A stretch of DNA of 45,508 nucleotides from the NCBI GenBank assembly GCA_030267065.1, contig JAJDJF010000008.1, positions 1-45,508 of the forward strand. Direction: 5' to 3'. Made by a program: the position numbers and the translations under genes. Below are positions 25,071 through 32,598 of the stretch, piece after piece; the first letter of the stretch is position 1; every line of letters starts with the position of its first letter. The stretch comes from Desulfovibrio sp. OttesenSCG-928-C06. GTDB taxonomy: Bacteria > Desulfobacterota > Desulfovibrionia > Desulfovibrionales > Desulfovibrionaceae. The notes below the pieces were generated by a model that saw nothing but the letters and a program-made list of their open reading frames with translations, was not told the DNA's origin and searched no databases.

Positions 25071-25571
25071 TCAGGATTTGCCCGGATAAGCAAGTTGCAG
25101 CCGGGCAAGCTCACCCGCTTTCCAGCGCTGCATGAAATCACGGTAAAATGGCGGCAAATCAAGAATAAGACCGCCGGAAAAGGATGTAATAAGCTGGACG
25201 GAAAAGCCCTTGGTGCAGATGCGTCCGTCCGCATCCGTAATCAGGTATTCCATGTTCACGCGCGCGGCCTCTGTCCAGTGGATGAAAGCGCTAACGGCGT
25301 ATTCCTGCCCAAAACGCAGCGGCAGCAGATAATCAAAAAAAAGCGCCTTGATCGGCATTACAACTTCTGCCTGACGCAAAATCTCGTATGGAAAGCCGCA
25401 TGCTTCCACCAGCGCTTCCCGTGCTTCCTCAGCATACACGGCGTAGGTGCCGTGCCAGACCACGCACATGGGGTCGCATTCGCCAAAGCGTACTTTTCTG
25501 GTTACGCTTACGCCAAGTGGTTCTGGCGCTCCCGGTTGCATTCTGAACGGCGCGTCACTGTCAAATCTCAT
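25071..25571 (-). CDS. 4HBT-type thioesterase of the polyene cluster (ApeK-like)
   Basis: A 166-residue single hot-dog domain. The 4-hydroxybenzoyl-CoA thioesterase motif appears as FGECDPMCVVWHGTY with catalytic Asp33 and His40, followed by the YAEEAREALVEACG helix. It would hydrolyse stalled or finished acyl thioesters during polyene synthesis. The start shown has a poor ribosome site; ATG at residue 11 (25541) is an alternative. It is separated from the upstream hot-dog gene by a 97-bp gap containing a palindrome, one of the few real spacers in this operon. It is 14 nt from the glycosyltransferase gene downstream. Confidence 0.85.
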   Translation of the reverse strand: MRFDSDAPFRMQPGAPEPLGVSVTRKVRFGECDPMCVVWHGTYAVYAEEAREALVEACGFPYEILRQAEVVMPIKALFFDYLLPLRFGQEYAVSAFIHWTEAARVNMEYLITDADGRICTKGFSVQLITSFSGGLILDLPPFYRDFMQRWKAGELARLQLAYPGKS

Positions 25572-25585
25572 GTTTTACCAATATG

Positions 25586-25600
25586 TTGGGACTGTCCCAA
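25586..25600. promoter_or_regulatory. 15-bp perfect palindrome upstream of the thioesterase gene
   Basis: TTGGGAC-T-GTCCCAA lies 15-29 bp before the thioesterase ATG, inside a 97-bp AT-rich spacer of an otherwise tightly packed operon. It could be a repressor operator or a small RNA hairpin affecting translation. Confidence 0.4.
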
Positions 25601-25668
25601 ACAGGTTGATTCTATTTTAGCCAAAAATACTTTTTATTAAAGCCTGCGCGTATTTGTCAGGCAGGATT

Positions 25669-26142
25669 TTAAACTTCGGCCAGATAAATACGGAACTTTG
25701 CCACCTGCCCCGCGTCCGCATCCGGCCCAGCATGCTCTGACACGTTGCTGATTACGCAATCCCAGCCCTGTTTCATATTCGCAGAACCAGAGGTACCGCC
25801 GACACCGGCCTGTTCGCCCTGACTAGCCATACCGGCCAAACCACCCCTTGAAGACTGCGGAGCCGGAGAGCATTCAAGCTGCAGCGAATCTCCCGGTCTG
25901 GCCTGACTGGTAAACTTGGCTGTGCCTATGCCTGCCAGCGCGAGTTTTTTGCCCTGCGCCCGGCAAAGCGCATGAACAGCCATCTGAACCTGAATAAAAG
26001 CGGGCAGAACCGGGTAATCCGGAAAATGCCCGGCAAAGCCGATGAATCCGGCATCGGGCGCATACCCGGCAAGGCAGCTTCCGCCGGACAAAACCGGCTC
26101 CCGTGTCTGGATGCGGGTAAGTTCAGAATCTATATTCAGCAT
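25669..26142 (-). CDS. FabA/FabZ-like hot-dog dehydratase (ApeI-like) with low-complexity insert
   Basis: A 157-residue single hot-dog protein carrying GHFPDYPVLPAFIQVQMA, the dehydratase-type motif with catalytic His39 followed by the central helix. It is predicted to dehydrate 3-hydroxyacyl-ACP intermediates, making the conjugated double bonds together with the dehydratase at 30202. Residues about 94-121 are a Gly/Ser/Ala-rich insert in the strand region before GWDCVISN. I chose ATG 26142, with GGAAG upstream. An in-frame ATG at 26217 overlaps the preceding gene and would add a Ser/Asp/Thr-rich leader of 25 residues with little ribosome-site support; it cannot be excluded because other genes here also carry low-complexity leaders. 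Confidence 0.75.
   Translation of the reverse strand: MLNIDSELTRIQTREPVLSGGSCLAGYAPDAGFIGFAGHFPDYPVLPAFIQVQMAVHALCRAQGKKLALAGIGTAKFTSQARPGDSLQLECSPAPQSSRGGLAGMASQGEQAGVGGTSGSANMKQGWDCVISNVSEHAGPDADAGQVAKFRIYLAEV
25780..25863 (-). repeat. in-frame low-complexity insert in the hot-dog dehydratase
   Basis: About 28 codons of Gly/Ser/Ala/Gln. On the plus strand the DNA reads as GCCGACACCGGCCTG- and ACTAGCCATACCGGCC-like units. Conserved beta-strand sequence resumes on both sides. Confidence 0.6.
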
Positions 26143-26185
26143 TATTACTTCCGGCTGGGTTTTATTGTCCGTAACGGAACCAGAA

Positions 26186-26929
26186 TCACTCGACAAATCT
26201 GACAATGGAGACATCAATCATCCAGTTGTTGCCCTGCGGCATGAACCGGTAGTTGCCGGGCTTGCCGCTGAACATGATTCGCCACGCGTCAATACGCGAC
26301 GACGCATCTTCGCCCAGCGAGCTGGAAGACGATTTGCCGCGCCGATATGCGGATACAGGCACGCCATCAGGTTCCGTTATTACATAGCTCGCTCCCGCCT
26401 GTGCGGAACGCTTGCGCCGCAGAACGAGCCGCTCTCCACATATATCGGTATTCCTGTCGCCATAGCTCAATTCGTAGCTGTCATCCTCGCCGGGTGCGGA
26501 AAGAACCATCTCATCAAGCGCGGCGAAAGAGCTGCGAATCAGGCTGCCAGCGCCGGGGAAGGAAAGACCGCTACAGCTGACGTCCCGCCCTTTACGGACG
26601 CATTGTCCAAGCTTGTTGCCCTGCGGCAAAAAAACAGCAAAGCGAGCTTCATCAGGCGAAACAACCCGGTAAACGGCGTTCAGCACAAAGTTATGCCCGC
26701 CATAGGCGCTGCTGTCCGGGCGTAGGGTGGCATCAATCCCTTTAAAGGGTTTGCTCCACAATCCACTGCCTTTTGCGGCCGCTGCCGATGCCGTTTGAAG
26801 CAGTTGCGGGTTTTCCGGCGCGTTTTTACTGCAACCGGACAGGCAGCTCAAACAGCAAAACAAAGCGCCCAGCAGCAGCAAAAATATAGCGTTGGAAGCA
26901 AAGCGCGGTTTTAATATTTTTTCATACAT
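26186..26929 (-). CDS. outer-membrane lipoprotein of the polyene cluster (DUF3261/ApeN-like)
   Basis: A 247-residue secreted protein with an N-terminal hydrophobic stretch and lipobox CLSGCS (lipidated Cys33), then a beta-rich region (FVLNAVYRVVSPDEARFAVF; GLSFPGAG; YRFMPQGNNWMIDV). Content and position after the MMPL exporter match the DUF3261 lipoprotein ApeN of aryl-polyene clusters, though the family name is inferred from gene order and general pattern. ATG 26929 overlaps the MMPL TAA by a few nucleotides of context, giving coupled translation; a start 11 codons earlier would run into the MMPL gene. Likely role: handling the polyene lipid at the outer membrane together with the LolA-like protein. 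Confidence 0.7.
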   Translation of the reverse strand: MYEKILKPRFASNAIFLLLLGALFCCLSCLSGCSKNAPENPQLLQTASAAAAKGSGLWSKPFKGIDATLRPDSSAYGGHNFVLNAVYRVVSPDEARFAVFLPQGNKLGQCVRKGRDVSCSGLSFPGAGSLIRSSFAALDEMVLSAPGEDDSYELSYGDRNTDICGERLVLRRKRSAQAGASYVITEPDGVPVSAYRRGKSSSSSLGEDASSRIDAWRIMFSGKPGNYRFMPQGNNWMIDVSIVRFVE

Positions 26930-26930
26930 A

Positions 26931-29561
26931 TTACCGCTCACTTGTACACAAAAAGGGAACAATTAGCAAAACAGCCAGCATTTCTGCGCCAAGCCCGAAA
27001 AACGTAATTCCACCAAGGGTATGCAGCACCGGATGTTTGGCAAGGATCAGCACACCCAGTCCGGCCAGCGTGGTCAGGCCGGAAACCAGAATGGACTTGA
27101 AAGCGCCAAGACTGAAACTTGAGCGCAACTCATGCAACATTACAATTCCGTAGTCCGAGCCAAGCCCGATTACCAGAATAAGAGCAGCCGCGCCAGGCAA
27201 AGTCATGGGCGTGCCGGATACCAGCAGCCAGCCGATCACCGAGGCCAGACCGAAAAGAGGCGGCAGCGAGGCCAGCAGAATCATGCCCGGTCTCCTGAAA
27301 CAAAGGGCCAGAAGCGCCAGACAGACTGCCCCGGCAAGCGGCAGCAGGTAACGTTCTTCCGTAAAAGCACGGTTAAGGCCGTCGGCAATGGCCGTAGAGG
27401 ACAGCAGGATACTCTGGTCATGAATGCTGTGCTCAAGAGTATTTGGCTCAAGGCCGCGTTCCTCAACATCAGGCTGTGTACGCCCGCTCCAGTCAAAGCT
27501 CAGCACATGAGCCTTGCCGCCCTTTTCCTGAAGCATCCACCAGAGCATTTCGCCAAAACCGGCAGCGCGCAAAGCGTCAAGCGGGTTGCCATCCGGCCTT
27601 GCACCAGCAGCAAACCACTCGCCAAAGCCGGAAAAAAGCCCGGCCCGGAAACCGGCTCCGGAAGCGGCTTCATCCAGAAGCGCGGGTAAATCCTGATGTT
27701 GCGCCACCTGCTTGTTCCAACGCTCAACATTGGCGTTGCGCCGTTCCAGAGGCGGAATCAGGTCGGAAAGAGCAAAAACATTTTTGGATTCCGTACCGCT
27801 TAAACCTGCGCGCAACCTGCCGGAAAGCGCAACCGAGGCTTCAAGGGCATTATCCAGATTGCTGCCGCTGGAAACCCAGACCTGCGGCTCGCCGCCGTTT
27901 TGCCAGCGTGAGCGTAACTCGTGCATTTCCTGTTGCAGTCTGCGGCTATCCGCCCCCAGACTCTGAAAAGACGCGTCAAAAGGAACCAGATTGATTCCCG
28001 CCACGCACACAGCCAGACAAACAGCGGCCAGAACAGCGGCCGGAAGCAGGCGCGGGCGCAGCCGGATGGCATCTTCATCGTCCGGCTTGCTCAAAATGGC
28101 CGGACTGGAAATCCAGGGACAGGCAGGCAGAACGAACAGGGCTATTCCAAGCCCACAAACGAGCGAAAAAGCAGCAAAAAAACCCATCTGGCGCAATGCC
28201 GGAATAGACGAGAGCATCAGCACGCAAAAACCGCTGACGCAAAGCAGGGCGCTATAAGCCATTGGCCGGGCAAGACGGGCCAGCGCCTCGGCCTTGCGCG
28301 CGCGATTCTTGCGCAGGCCAAAATGCACCAGCACTGCGTAATCTTCAGCCAGACCAAGCACTGCCGCGCCAAATCCCAAAGCCAGACCTGCCGTTGCTGG
28401 CCAGATGGCGGACATGGCGCTGCCCGCAAAAAATATTGCCGCCACCGGCGTAAGCAGCAGCCAGACAGCACCCAGAGAGCGCACGGTGAACAGGTAAATA
28501 AGCGCGATCAAGGCAATGGAAAACCCAAGTGTAAACTTGAGATCCTGCTCAATTGTCGCGGTATTGCGCGCGGTAAAGCTCAGGCCGCCAACCGCCAGCG
28601 CGGATAGCCCCGGAAACTCATCTCCGGCTTCAACCAGCGCAGCATCCAGCCGATTGCAGAAAAGCTCCGCGCCATAGGCATCGTTAAGCCCCACTTTGGG
28701 CTGCAAAACCAGCAAAACCGAGCGCCCGTCCGCAGACACAGGAAGCTCGCCGCCATCCAGCGCACTTGCAAAAGCGGCAAAGATGCCGTCGTCGCGCCCG
28801 GAGTCGAACTTGGCGCGCAAAGCCTGCAACAGTCCCAAAGGGTCTGCCCGGACATAATTCTTTGGCAAAAAGGCCAACGGGCCGGAAAGAGCCTGCCGTA
28901 ACTCGCCCATTCGTGAGCGTAATTCGGTGACTTCCAGCCGGGGCGCGATTGCGGCTTCCATCTCATCGTCAAACAGCAGGGGGATAAGTGCCAAAAGCGC
29001 TTGTGGATCCGGCAATCCCCCACTGGTCGTGGGGCCGCTGTCATGTAACAGGTCGCCCATTCGCTCGCGAATCAGAGCAGCGGCAGCGTAAAGGCTATCT
29101 GAGGAATGTTCGCTGGATTGGCCATTGGGCCGACCATTATCCGGCTCACTGGCCTGTCCGCTGGCCTGTTCACTGAGTTGCCCGCTGGTCTGCTCACTAA
29201 GCTGACCGCCAGAATGATTGCTGGACTGACCACTAAGCTGACCACCGGACTGATTGCTGCGCTGTTCTGTGTTCAGGGCAAGGCTCTGGTCAGGGGCACG
29301 CGTAATGGCATGGCCTGCCGCCTCTGGAGCGAACGTAAGTTCCACGAACATCATCCGCGCGCCGGGATTGAATTCCAGCAGATTGCCAAGCCGGGCCAGA
29401 CGCGGCGAGGAATCAGGAAACAGCGAAACAATGGAAGTATCAAGATTGGTGGAGTGAAAGCGAAAAGCCGCCAGGCATAGCAGGACGGCAAAAATAGCCA
29501 GAACCGTTTTCCGGTACTTCAGCGAAACGGCAACCGCGCTCTGAATAAAACGGGAAGGCAT
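26931..29561 (-). CDS. MMPL/RND-type lipid exporter (ApeM-like) with low-complexity insert
   Basis: An 876-residue inner-membrane transporter with two repeats of one helix, a large periplasmic loop and five helices. Visible are the N-terminal helix (VLAIFAVLLCLAAF), the helix 4 region GFGAAVLGLAEDYAVLVHFG, and its counterpart near the C-terminus, LVIGLGSDYGIVMLHELR, with the acidic GxxxDY proton-relay motif. Such proteins export complex lipids. Residues about 98-155 of the first periplasmic loop are an almost pure Ser/Gln/Gly/Asn repeat (GGQLSGQSSNHSGGQLSEQ and variants). It starts 2 nt after the LolA-like gene, and its stop overlaps the next start. Likely exports the finished aryl-polyene lipid across the inner membrane. 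Confidence 0.88.
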   Translation of the reverse strand: MPSRFIQSAVAVSLKYRKTVLAIFAVLLCLAAFRFHSTNLDTSIVSLFPDSSPRLARLGNLLEFNPGARMMFVELTFAPEAAGHAITRAPDQSLALNTEQRSNQSGGQLSGQSSNHSGGQLSEQTSGQLSEQASGQASEPDNGRPNGQSSEHSSDSLYAAAALIRERMGDLLHDSGPTTSGGLPDPQALLALIPLLFDDEMEAAIAPRLEVTELRSRMGELRQALSGPLAFLPKNYVRADPLGLLQALRAKFDSGRDDGIFAAFASALDGGELPVSADGRSVLLVLQPKVGLNDAYGAELFCNRLDAALVEAGDEFPGLSALAVGGLSFTARNTATIEQDLKFTLGFSIALIALIYLFTVRSLGAVWLLLTPVAAIFFAGSAMSAIWPATAGLALGFGAAVLGLAEDYAVLVHFGLRKNRARKAEALARLARPMAYSALLCVSGFCVLMLSSIPALRQMGFFAAFSLVCGLGIALFVLPACPWISSPAILSKPDDEDAIRLRPRLLPAAVLAAVCLAVCVAGINLVPFDASFQSLGADSRRLQQEMHELRSRWQNGGEPQVWVSSGSNLDNALEASVALSGRLRAGLSGTESKNVFALSDLIPPLERRNANVERWNKQVAQHQDLPALLDEAASGAGFRAGLFSGFGEWFAAGARPDGNPLDALRAAGFGEMLWWMLQEKGGKAHVLSFDWSGRTQPDVEERGLEPNTLEHSIHDQSILLSSTAIADGLNRAFTEERYLLPLAGAVCLALLALCFRRPGMILLASLPPLFGLASVIGWLLVSGTPMTLPGAAALILVIGLGSDYGIVMLHELRSSFSLGAFKSILVSGLTTLAGLGVLILAKHPVLHTLGGITFFGLGAEMLAVLLIVPFLCTSER
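29097..29270 (-). repeat. in-frame Ser/Gln/Gly tandem-like repeat in the MMPL exporter
   Basis: About 58 codons with recurring GGQLS, SGQLSEQ and SGQ units. On the plus strand this is ACTAAGCTGACC / ACTGAGTTGCCC / GCTGGCCTG with 12- to 15-nt periodicity. It is the most regular of the inserts in this window. Confidence 0.75.
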
Positions 29562-29563
29562 GC

Positions 29564-30205
29564 CTAGTCCTGCCGCTCCACCCGTCTGGCGTCCGCAAAA
29601 TCAAGCCTGATATAGTCGCCGTCGCTTTCATGCAGGACAACCCGCGTCACATCAAGACCGTTGGGAGCGAAAAACAGCTCGATTTCGTTGATTGGCGAAG
29701 GACTTTTCTTTTTTGGGGAAAGCAGCAGCACCGGCGGTGAAAGTTGCTTGAATTCAAGCGAGTATGAAGTTCTGATGGACTCCAGATCAAACGAAATCCA
29801 CAGCATTATCTGGCGGCCGATCTGCGCGGCAAGCTCGGCCTCGCGCGGGTTTTGCGCAGCCGGGGCGTCATCGCCGTCAAAGTTGTTGCGGAACGAGGCT
29901 TTTCCGTCTTTATACTCCAGCCGGAAAAAGGCCGGGCTGTCGTATTGCCAGACAAGCTGATCCGGCGCCCTGAACACAAAAAAGCCGTCCGACACCAGCT
30001 CCTCGTCCAAAAAAAACGTGTAACGGGTCTGGGTAAAACGGCTCTCAATACTTTCTATGTTCCGGTTACCGTCAACAATACGCTCCAGAACGCTCTGCTC
30101 TTCCGCAGCCAGTCCCGCTGCCGGGCACAAGGCCGGATTCTGGGCCTGCAACAAAAAAAGGGCCAGCGCCACAAAAACGCTTACGGCGCGAAAACGGCTA
30201 ATCAT
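29564..30205 (-). CDS. LolA-like lipoprotein-carrier-fold protein (ApeL-like)
   Basis: A 213-residue periplasmic protein with an N-terminal signal peptide (hydrophobic through about residue 34) and LolA-type sequence: SIESRFTQTRYTFFLDEELVS, GFFVFRAPDQLVWQYDSP, then a C-terminal beta-rich part with LFFAPNGLDVTRVVL. The LolA half-barrel carries acylated cargo across the periplasm; in aryl-polyene clusters this member is thought to shuttle the polyene lipid between MMPL exporter and outer membrane. Its ATG overlaps the dehydratase stop (ATGA), and it ends 2 nt before the MMPL gene. Much lower similarity to housekeeping LolA would be expected; the assignment rests on motifs and context. Confidence 0.83.
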   Translation of the reverse strand: MISRFRAVSVFVALALFLLQAQNPALCPAAGLAAEEQSVLERIVDGNRNIESIESRFTQTRYTFFLDEELVSDGFFVFRAPDQLVWQYDSPAFFRLEYKDGKASFRNNFDGDDAPAAQNPREAELAAQIGRQIMLWISFDLESIRTSYSLEFKQLSPPVLLLSPKKKSPSPINEIELFFAPNGLDVTRVVLHESDGDYIRLDFADARRVERQD

Positions 30206-30840
30206 GCTTGCAAAGCCTCCGTAGGCAGACCATCGCCCTCAAGCAGAAAAATCTTCACCTGCCCGGAAGCCAGCAAAACATCATTATCCGCGCTGCCCGT
30301 GTGACCAGTACTGCCTGTGTTGCCTGCATTGCCAGCAACATCTGAGGTAGTAGCAGTGCCTGTGCTGATAGTACCAGCGCCACCAACACTGTCAGTTCCA
30401 GCAGCCCAAACAGATGCGTCAAAAACGTGAAACGGCCCAAGAGCGGACGACTTGCCTATGCTGACGTAAAGCTCATCGCCGGGCGCAGCGCTGCCGTGGC
30501 AGGCGAATTTCTTCACGCCGACCAGAAAACCGGCCTTGGGCAGTTCCGCAACGCCTTCCTGTCCGTCGAGCCCGACTTGCCCGCCTTGCATGGCCCGCAC
30601 AGCATTAATCGCCGCAAATCCTTGCGCCATAATCTCAAAAAAAGCCGCGCCAATGATCAGGCCGGCATCATCAAGAGCCGGACAATCATCCCGCACCGTA
30701 ACCCAGGCCCTATCAGCAGAACCGTCAGGCGAGCCGCCCAAAAAGTCATCCGGGGAACTGCCAAGACTGACCGAGTCAATCATGAGCATGGGCTGGCGGT
30801 GCGGGATGATTCCCGCGATATCTATTCTTTCAGAACGCAT
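30202..30840 (-). CDS. 3-hydroxyacyl-ACP dehydratase (ApeP-like) with low-complexity insert
   Basis: A 212-residue hot-dog dehydratase: IIPHRQPMLMID with catalytic-type His14 at the N-terminus and GAAFFEIMAQGFAAINAV as the central helix, then GFLVGVKKFACHG and LASGQVKIFLL strands. It should form double bonds of the polyene from hydroxyacyl-ACP. Residues about 148-187 are Gly/Thr/Ser/Asp/Asn-rich (GTISTGTATTSDVAGNAGN and onward), splitting two beta strands, and a shorter Ser/Gly/Asp stretch occurs at 27-43. The gene overlaps its neighbours at both ends (TAATG and ATGA). Family assignment is confident; its division of labour with the second hot-dog dehydratase at 25669 is unknown. Confidence 0.85.
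   Translation of the reverse strand: MRSERIDIAGIIPHRQPMLMIDSVSLGSSPDDFLGGSPDGSADRAWVTVRDDCPALDDAGLIIGAAFFEIMAQGFAAINAVRAMQGGQVGLDGQEGVAELPKAGFLVGVKKFACHGSAAPGDELYVSIGKSSALGPFHVFDASVWAAGTDSVGGAGTISTGTATTSDVAGNAGNTGSTGHTGSADNDVLLASGQVKIFLLEGDGLPTEALQA
30280..30399 (-). repeat. in-frame low-complexity insert in the dehydratase
   Basis: About 40 codons of Gly/Thr/Ser/Asn. On the plus strand the DNA is GTGACCAGTACTGCCTGTG, TTGCCTGCATTGCCAGC, GTAGCAGTGCCTGTG: near 9-nt units related to those at 22812-22943. Confidence 0.7.
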
Positions 30841-31262
30841 TATTGCTTGCTCAGGTTGGCTTCCGCCTTGATATTGTTCAAAATGGAAGTCTCCAGCTTG
30901 CGAACCAGCGAATTGTAGGTGCGGTGAATACGTCCGTTCGATTCCTTAAGGTTCACGCTTGATTTGTACAAAATCGAGTAATGCGTGGCAGTGTAAGGAA
31001 TACTTACCTCCGCCACATGCCTGCCGCCAGCTATCCGGTTCACGCCCTCAATCAGGCCCGGCTTGATCTGGGTCATTTTCCAGCCCTGTAGCTTGCCTGC
31101 ATCAAGAATGCAGGATTCCATGCTCTCAAGGCTGATAGTGTACGGAACCGGAGAGTCCTGAATATTGTAGATGGGGGTGTTTTTTGCGCACCCGCCAAAC
31201 AACAGGACTGCCAGTACAACCAGCGCGGCGCGGCATGCAGTGCGCGCAAACGCCCTATTCAT
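30840..31262 (-). CDS. small lipoprotein, paralogue of the adjacent gene
   Basis: A 140-residue protein with a lipoprotein signal ending in FGGCAKN (lipidated Cys25). The mature part parallels the neighbour at 31255-31650 throughout: SMESCILDAGKLQGWKM matches KMEKCIILAGSELGWKI, VSIPYTATHYSILYKSS matches VSIPYSTKKYSILYKNS, and IHRTYNSLVRKLETSI matches IHKTYNTWVNNLDSRI. So the two arose by tandem duplication and diverged. It overlaps both neighbours by 1-8 nt. I do not recognise a named family; a role in placing the polyene lipid in the outer membrane is inferred from context only. Confidence 0.8.
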   Translation of the reverse strand: MNRAFARTACRAALVVLAVLLFGGCAKNTPIYNIQDSPVPYTISLESMESCILDAGKLQGWKMTQIKPGLIEGVNRIAGGRHVAEVSIPYTATHYSILYKSSVNLKESNGRIHRTYNSLVRKLETSILNNIKAEANLSKQ

Positions 31263-31650
31263 ACAGGGTTTCGTTTATCTTGACGTTGATGCGGCTATCC
31301 AGATTATTGACCCAGGTGTTGTAGGTCTTGTGGATATTCTGCCCGTCAGCATAAAGGCCTTCGCTGCTGTTCTTGTACAGGATGGAGTACTTCTTGGTGG
31401 AGTACGGGATGCTTACAACGGCGGTATGCCCACGGCGAGTAATGGAGCCTTCCATCATGCCGGACTTTATCTTGACGATTTTCCAGCCAAGTTCAGAACC
31501 GGCAAGAATGATGCACTTTTCCATCTTGGCCATGGTCATACCGCTGGTAACCGGCTGATCTTCAAAATTCAGAATAGGAGCTGTATTAAAAGAAGATTTG
31601 CAGCCCAATATGAAAAAAGCCGTAAGACAGACTATAAAAAACTTTTTCAT
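31255..31650 (-). CDS. small lipoprotein, first of a tandem paralogous pair
   Basis: A 131-residue lipoprotein with lipobox FILGCKS (lipidated Cys17). ATG 31650 has a strong GGAGG 5 nt upstream; an in-frame ATG at 31662 would place the Shine-Dalgarno inside the gene. The mature sequence has a short alpha/beta layout with conserved WKIVKIKSG, HTAVVSIPYSTKKYSILY and IHKTYNTWVNNLD segments shared with the next gene. It is the first gene after a 195-bp spacer holding a good sigma-70-like promoter, so a second transcript of the polyene cluster may begin here. Function unknown. Confidence 0.8.
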   Translation of the reverse strand: MKKFFIVCLTAFFILGCKSSFNTAPILNFEDQPVTSGMTMAKMEKCIILAGSELGWKIVKIKSGMMEGSITRRGHTAVVSIPYSTKKYSILYKNSSEGLYADGQNIHKTYNTWVNNLDSRINVKINETLYE

Positions 31651-31692
31651 CCCATCCTCCATGAGTTGATGTGCGTTGGCAGTTTAGAAGAA

Positions 31693-31721
31693 ATTAAACC
31701 CAGAAACCCGGTTATTGCCAA
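31693..31721 (-). promoter_or_regulatory. sigma-70-like promoter inside the polyene cluster
   Basis: On the minus strand TTGGCA (31721-31716), a 17-bp spacer and TTTAAT (31698-31693) match the -35 and -10 consensus at 5 of 6 each. Predicted start is about 31686, some 35 nt before the first lipoprotein ATG. The spacer 31651-31845 contains nothing else I recognise. Confidence 0.55.
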
Positions 31722-31845
31722 AAAAACAAAAGGATAAAAACGCCTGAATGCGCTGCCGCCCTGTAATTACTTACGGCAAACATTTTAATGACAGCCCGCT
31801 GATCGTGCGGCATGCAGCCTGAATTTTTCTCCCGCCGTGTGGCAT

Positions 31846-32595
31846 TCAGAGTGAAAACGAGTCCAGCTCCGCAAGCATTGCCTCGCGCACTCTTTGCGCC
31901 AAATCCTTGTATGCCTGTTTGTGCTCCAGTCCCGGCAACGGAGCTACAGGCTCGAGAAGCTTAACAAAAATCCTTTGCGGGTTCACCTTAAAAGAGCCGG
32001 GCGGACAAAATTTTCCGGTATTATAATAAACCATCGGCACAAGCCGGGTTCCGGTCTCTGCCGCCACCCGGAAGATGCCGGACTTGAACGGTAAAAGCCG
32101 CCCGCTACGGCTGCGTGTGCCTTCCGGAAAGCAAACAATGGTGGAGCCTGCCGCAATTTCTTCGCGGCAGCGCTGCGCAAAATTCAGAATATCCTCATCG
32201 CTCCCCACCCGGATATACCTTGCCTGCCGCATCATGAGCGCGAAAAAAAACAGCTTGCTAAAAGGCCAGCTGGTAACAACAAAGCAGAGGTTACTGCAAT
32301 GCTGGGCAGAAAAAAGGTAAAGGTCCATAAAGGACTGGTGATTGGGAACAATAATGCATGGTTGGTTACGCGCGGCCATATCCGGGTTAACCACCCTAAC
32401 CGGCATGACCGGCCTGGCCAAAAAACGAAAAAGCTTGCCGTACCACCAAAAAACAAAGCGCGCTCCACGGGCCGGGTCCATGCCCCGAACCCGGCAGACA
32501 GCCCAAGCCAGCAACACGCTGGGAAGGGCCGCCAGAAGACACACAATGGTGACGCTGACCAGGGCGAACCAGAAGTAGCAGCGTTTTAGCAGCAT
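31846..32595 (-). CDS. PlsC-type 1-acylglycerol-3-phosphate acyltransferase (ApeD-like)
   Basis: A 249-residue acyltransferase with an N-terminal membrane helix (about 10-35), the catalytic H-x4-D motif NHQSFMD (H86, D91) and the substrate-binding FPEGTRSRSG motif near residue 155. It transfers acyl chains to a glycerophosphate or lysolipid acceptor. Within an aryl-polyene cluster it probably helps build the lipid to which the polyene is esterified. ATG 32595 follows 3 nt after the acyl carrier protein stop. A housekeeping PlsC elsewhere in the genome is expected, so this is likely a specialised copy. Confidence 0.9.
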   Translation of the reverse strand: MLLKRCYFWFALVSVTIVCLLAALPSVLLAWAVCRVRGMDPARGARFVFWWYGKLFRFLARPVMPVRVVNPDMAARNQPCIIVPNHQSFMDLYLFSAQHCSNLCFVVTSWPFSKLFFFALMMRQARYIRVGSDEDILNFAQRCREEIAAGSTIVCFPEGTRSRSGRLLPFKSGIFRVAAETGTRLVPMVYYNTGKFCPPGSFKVNPQRIFVKLLEPVAPLPGLEHKQAYKDLAQRVREAMLAELDSFSL

Positions 32596-32598
32596 GAT

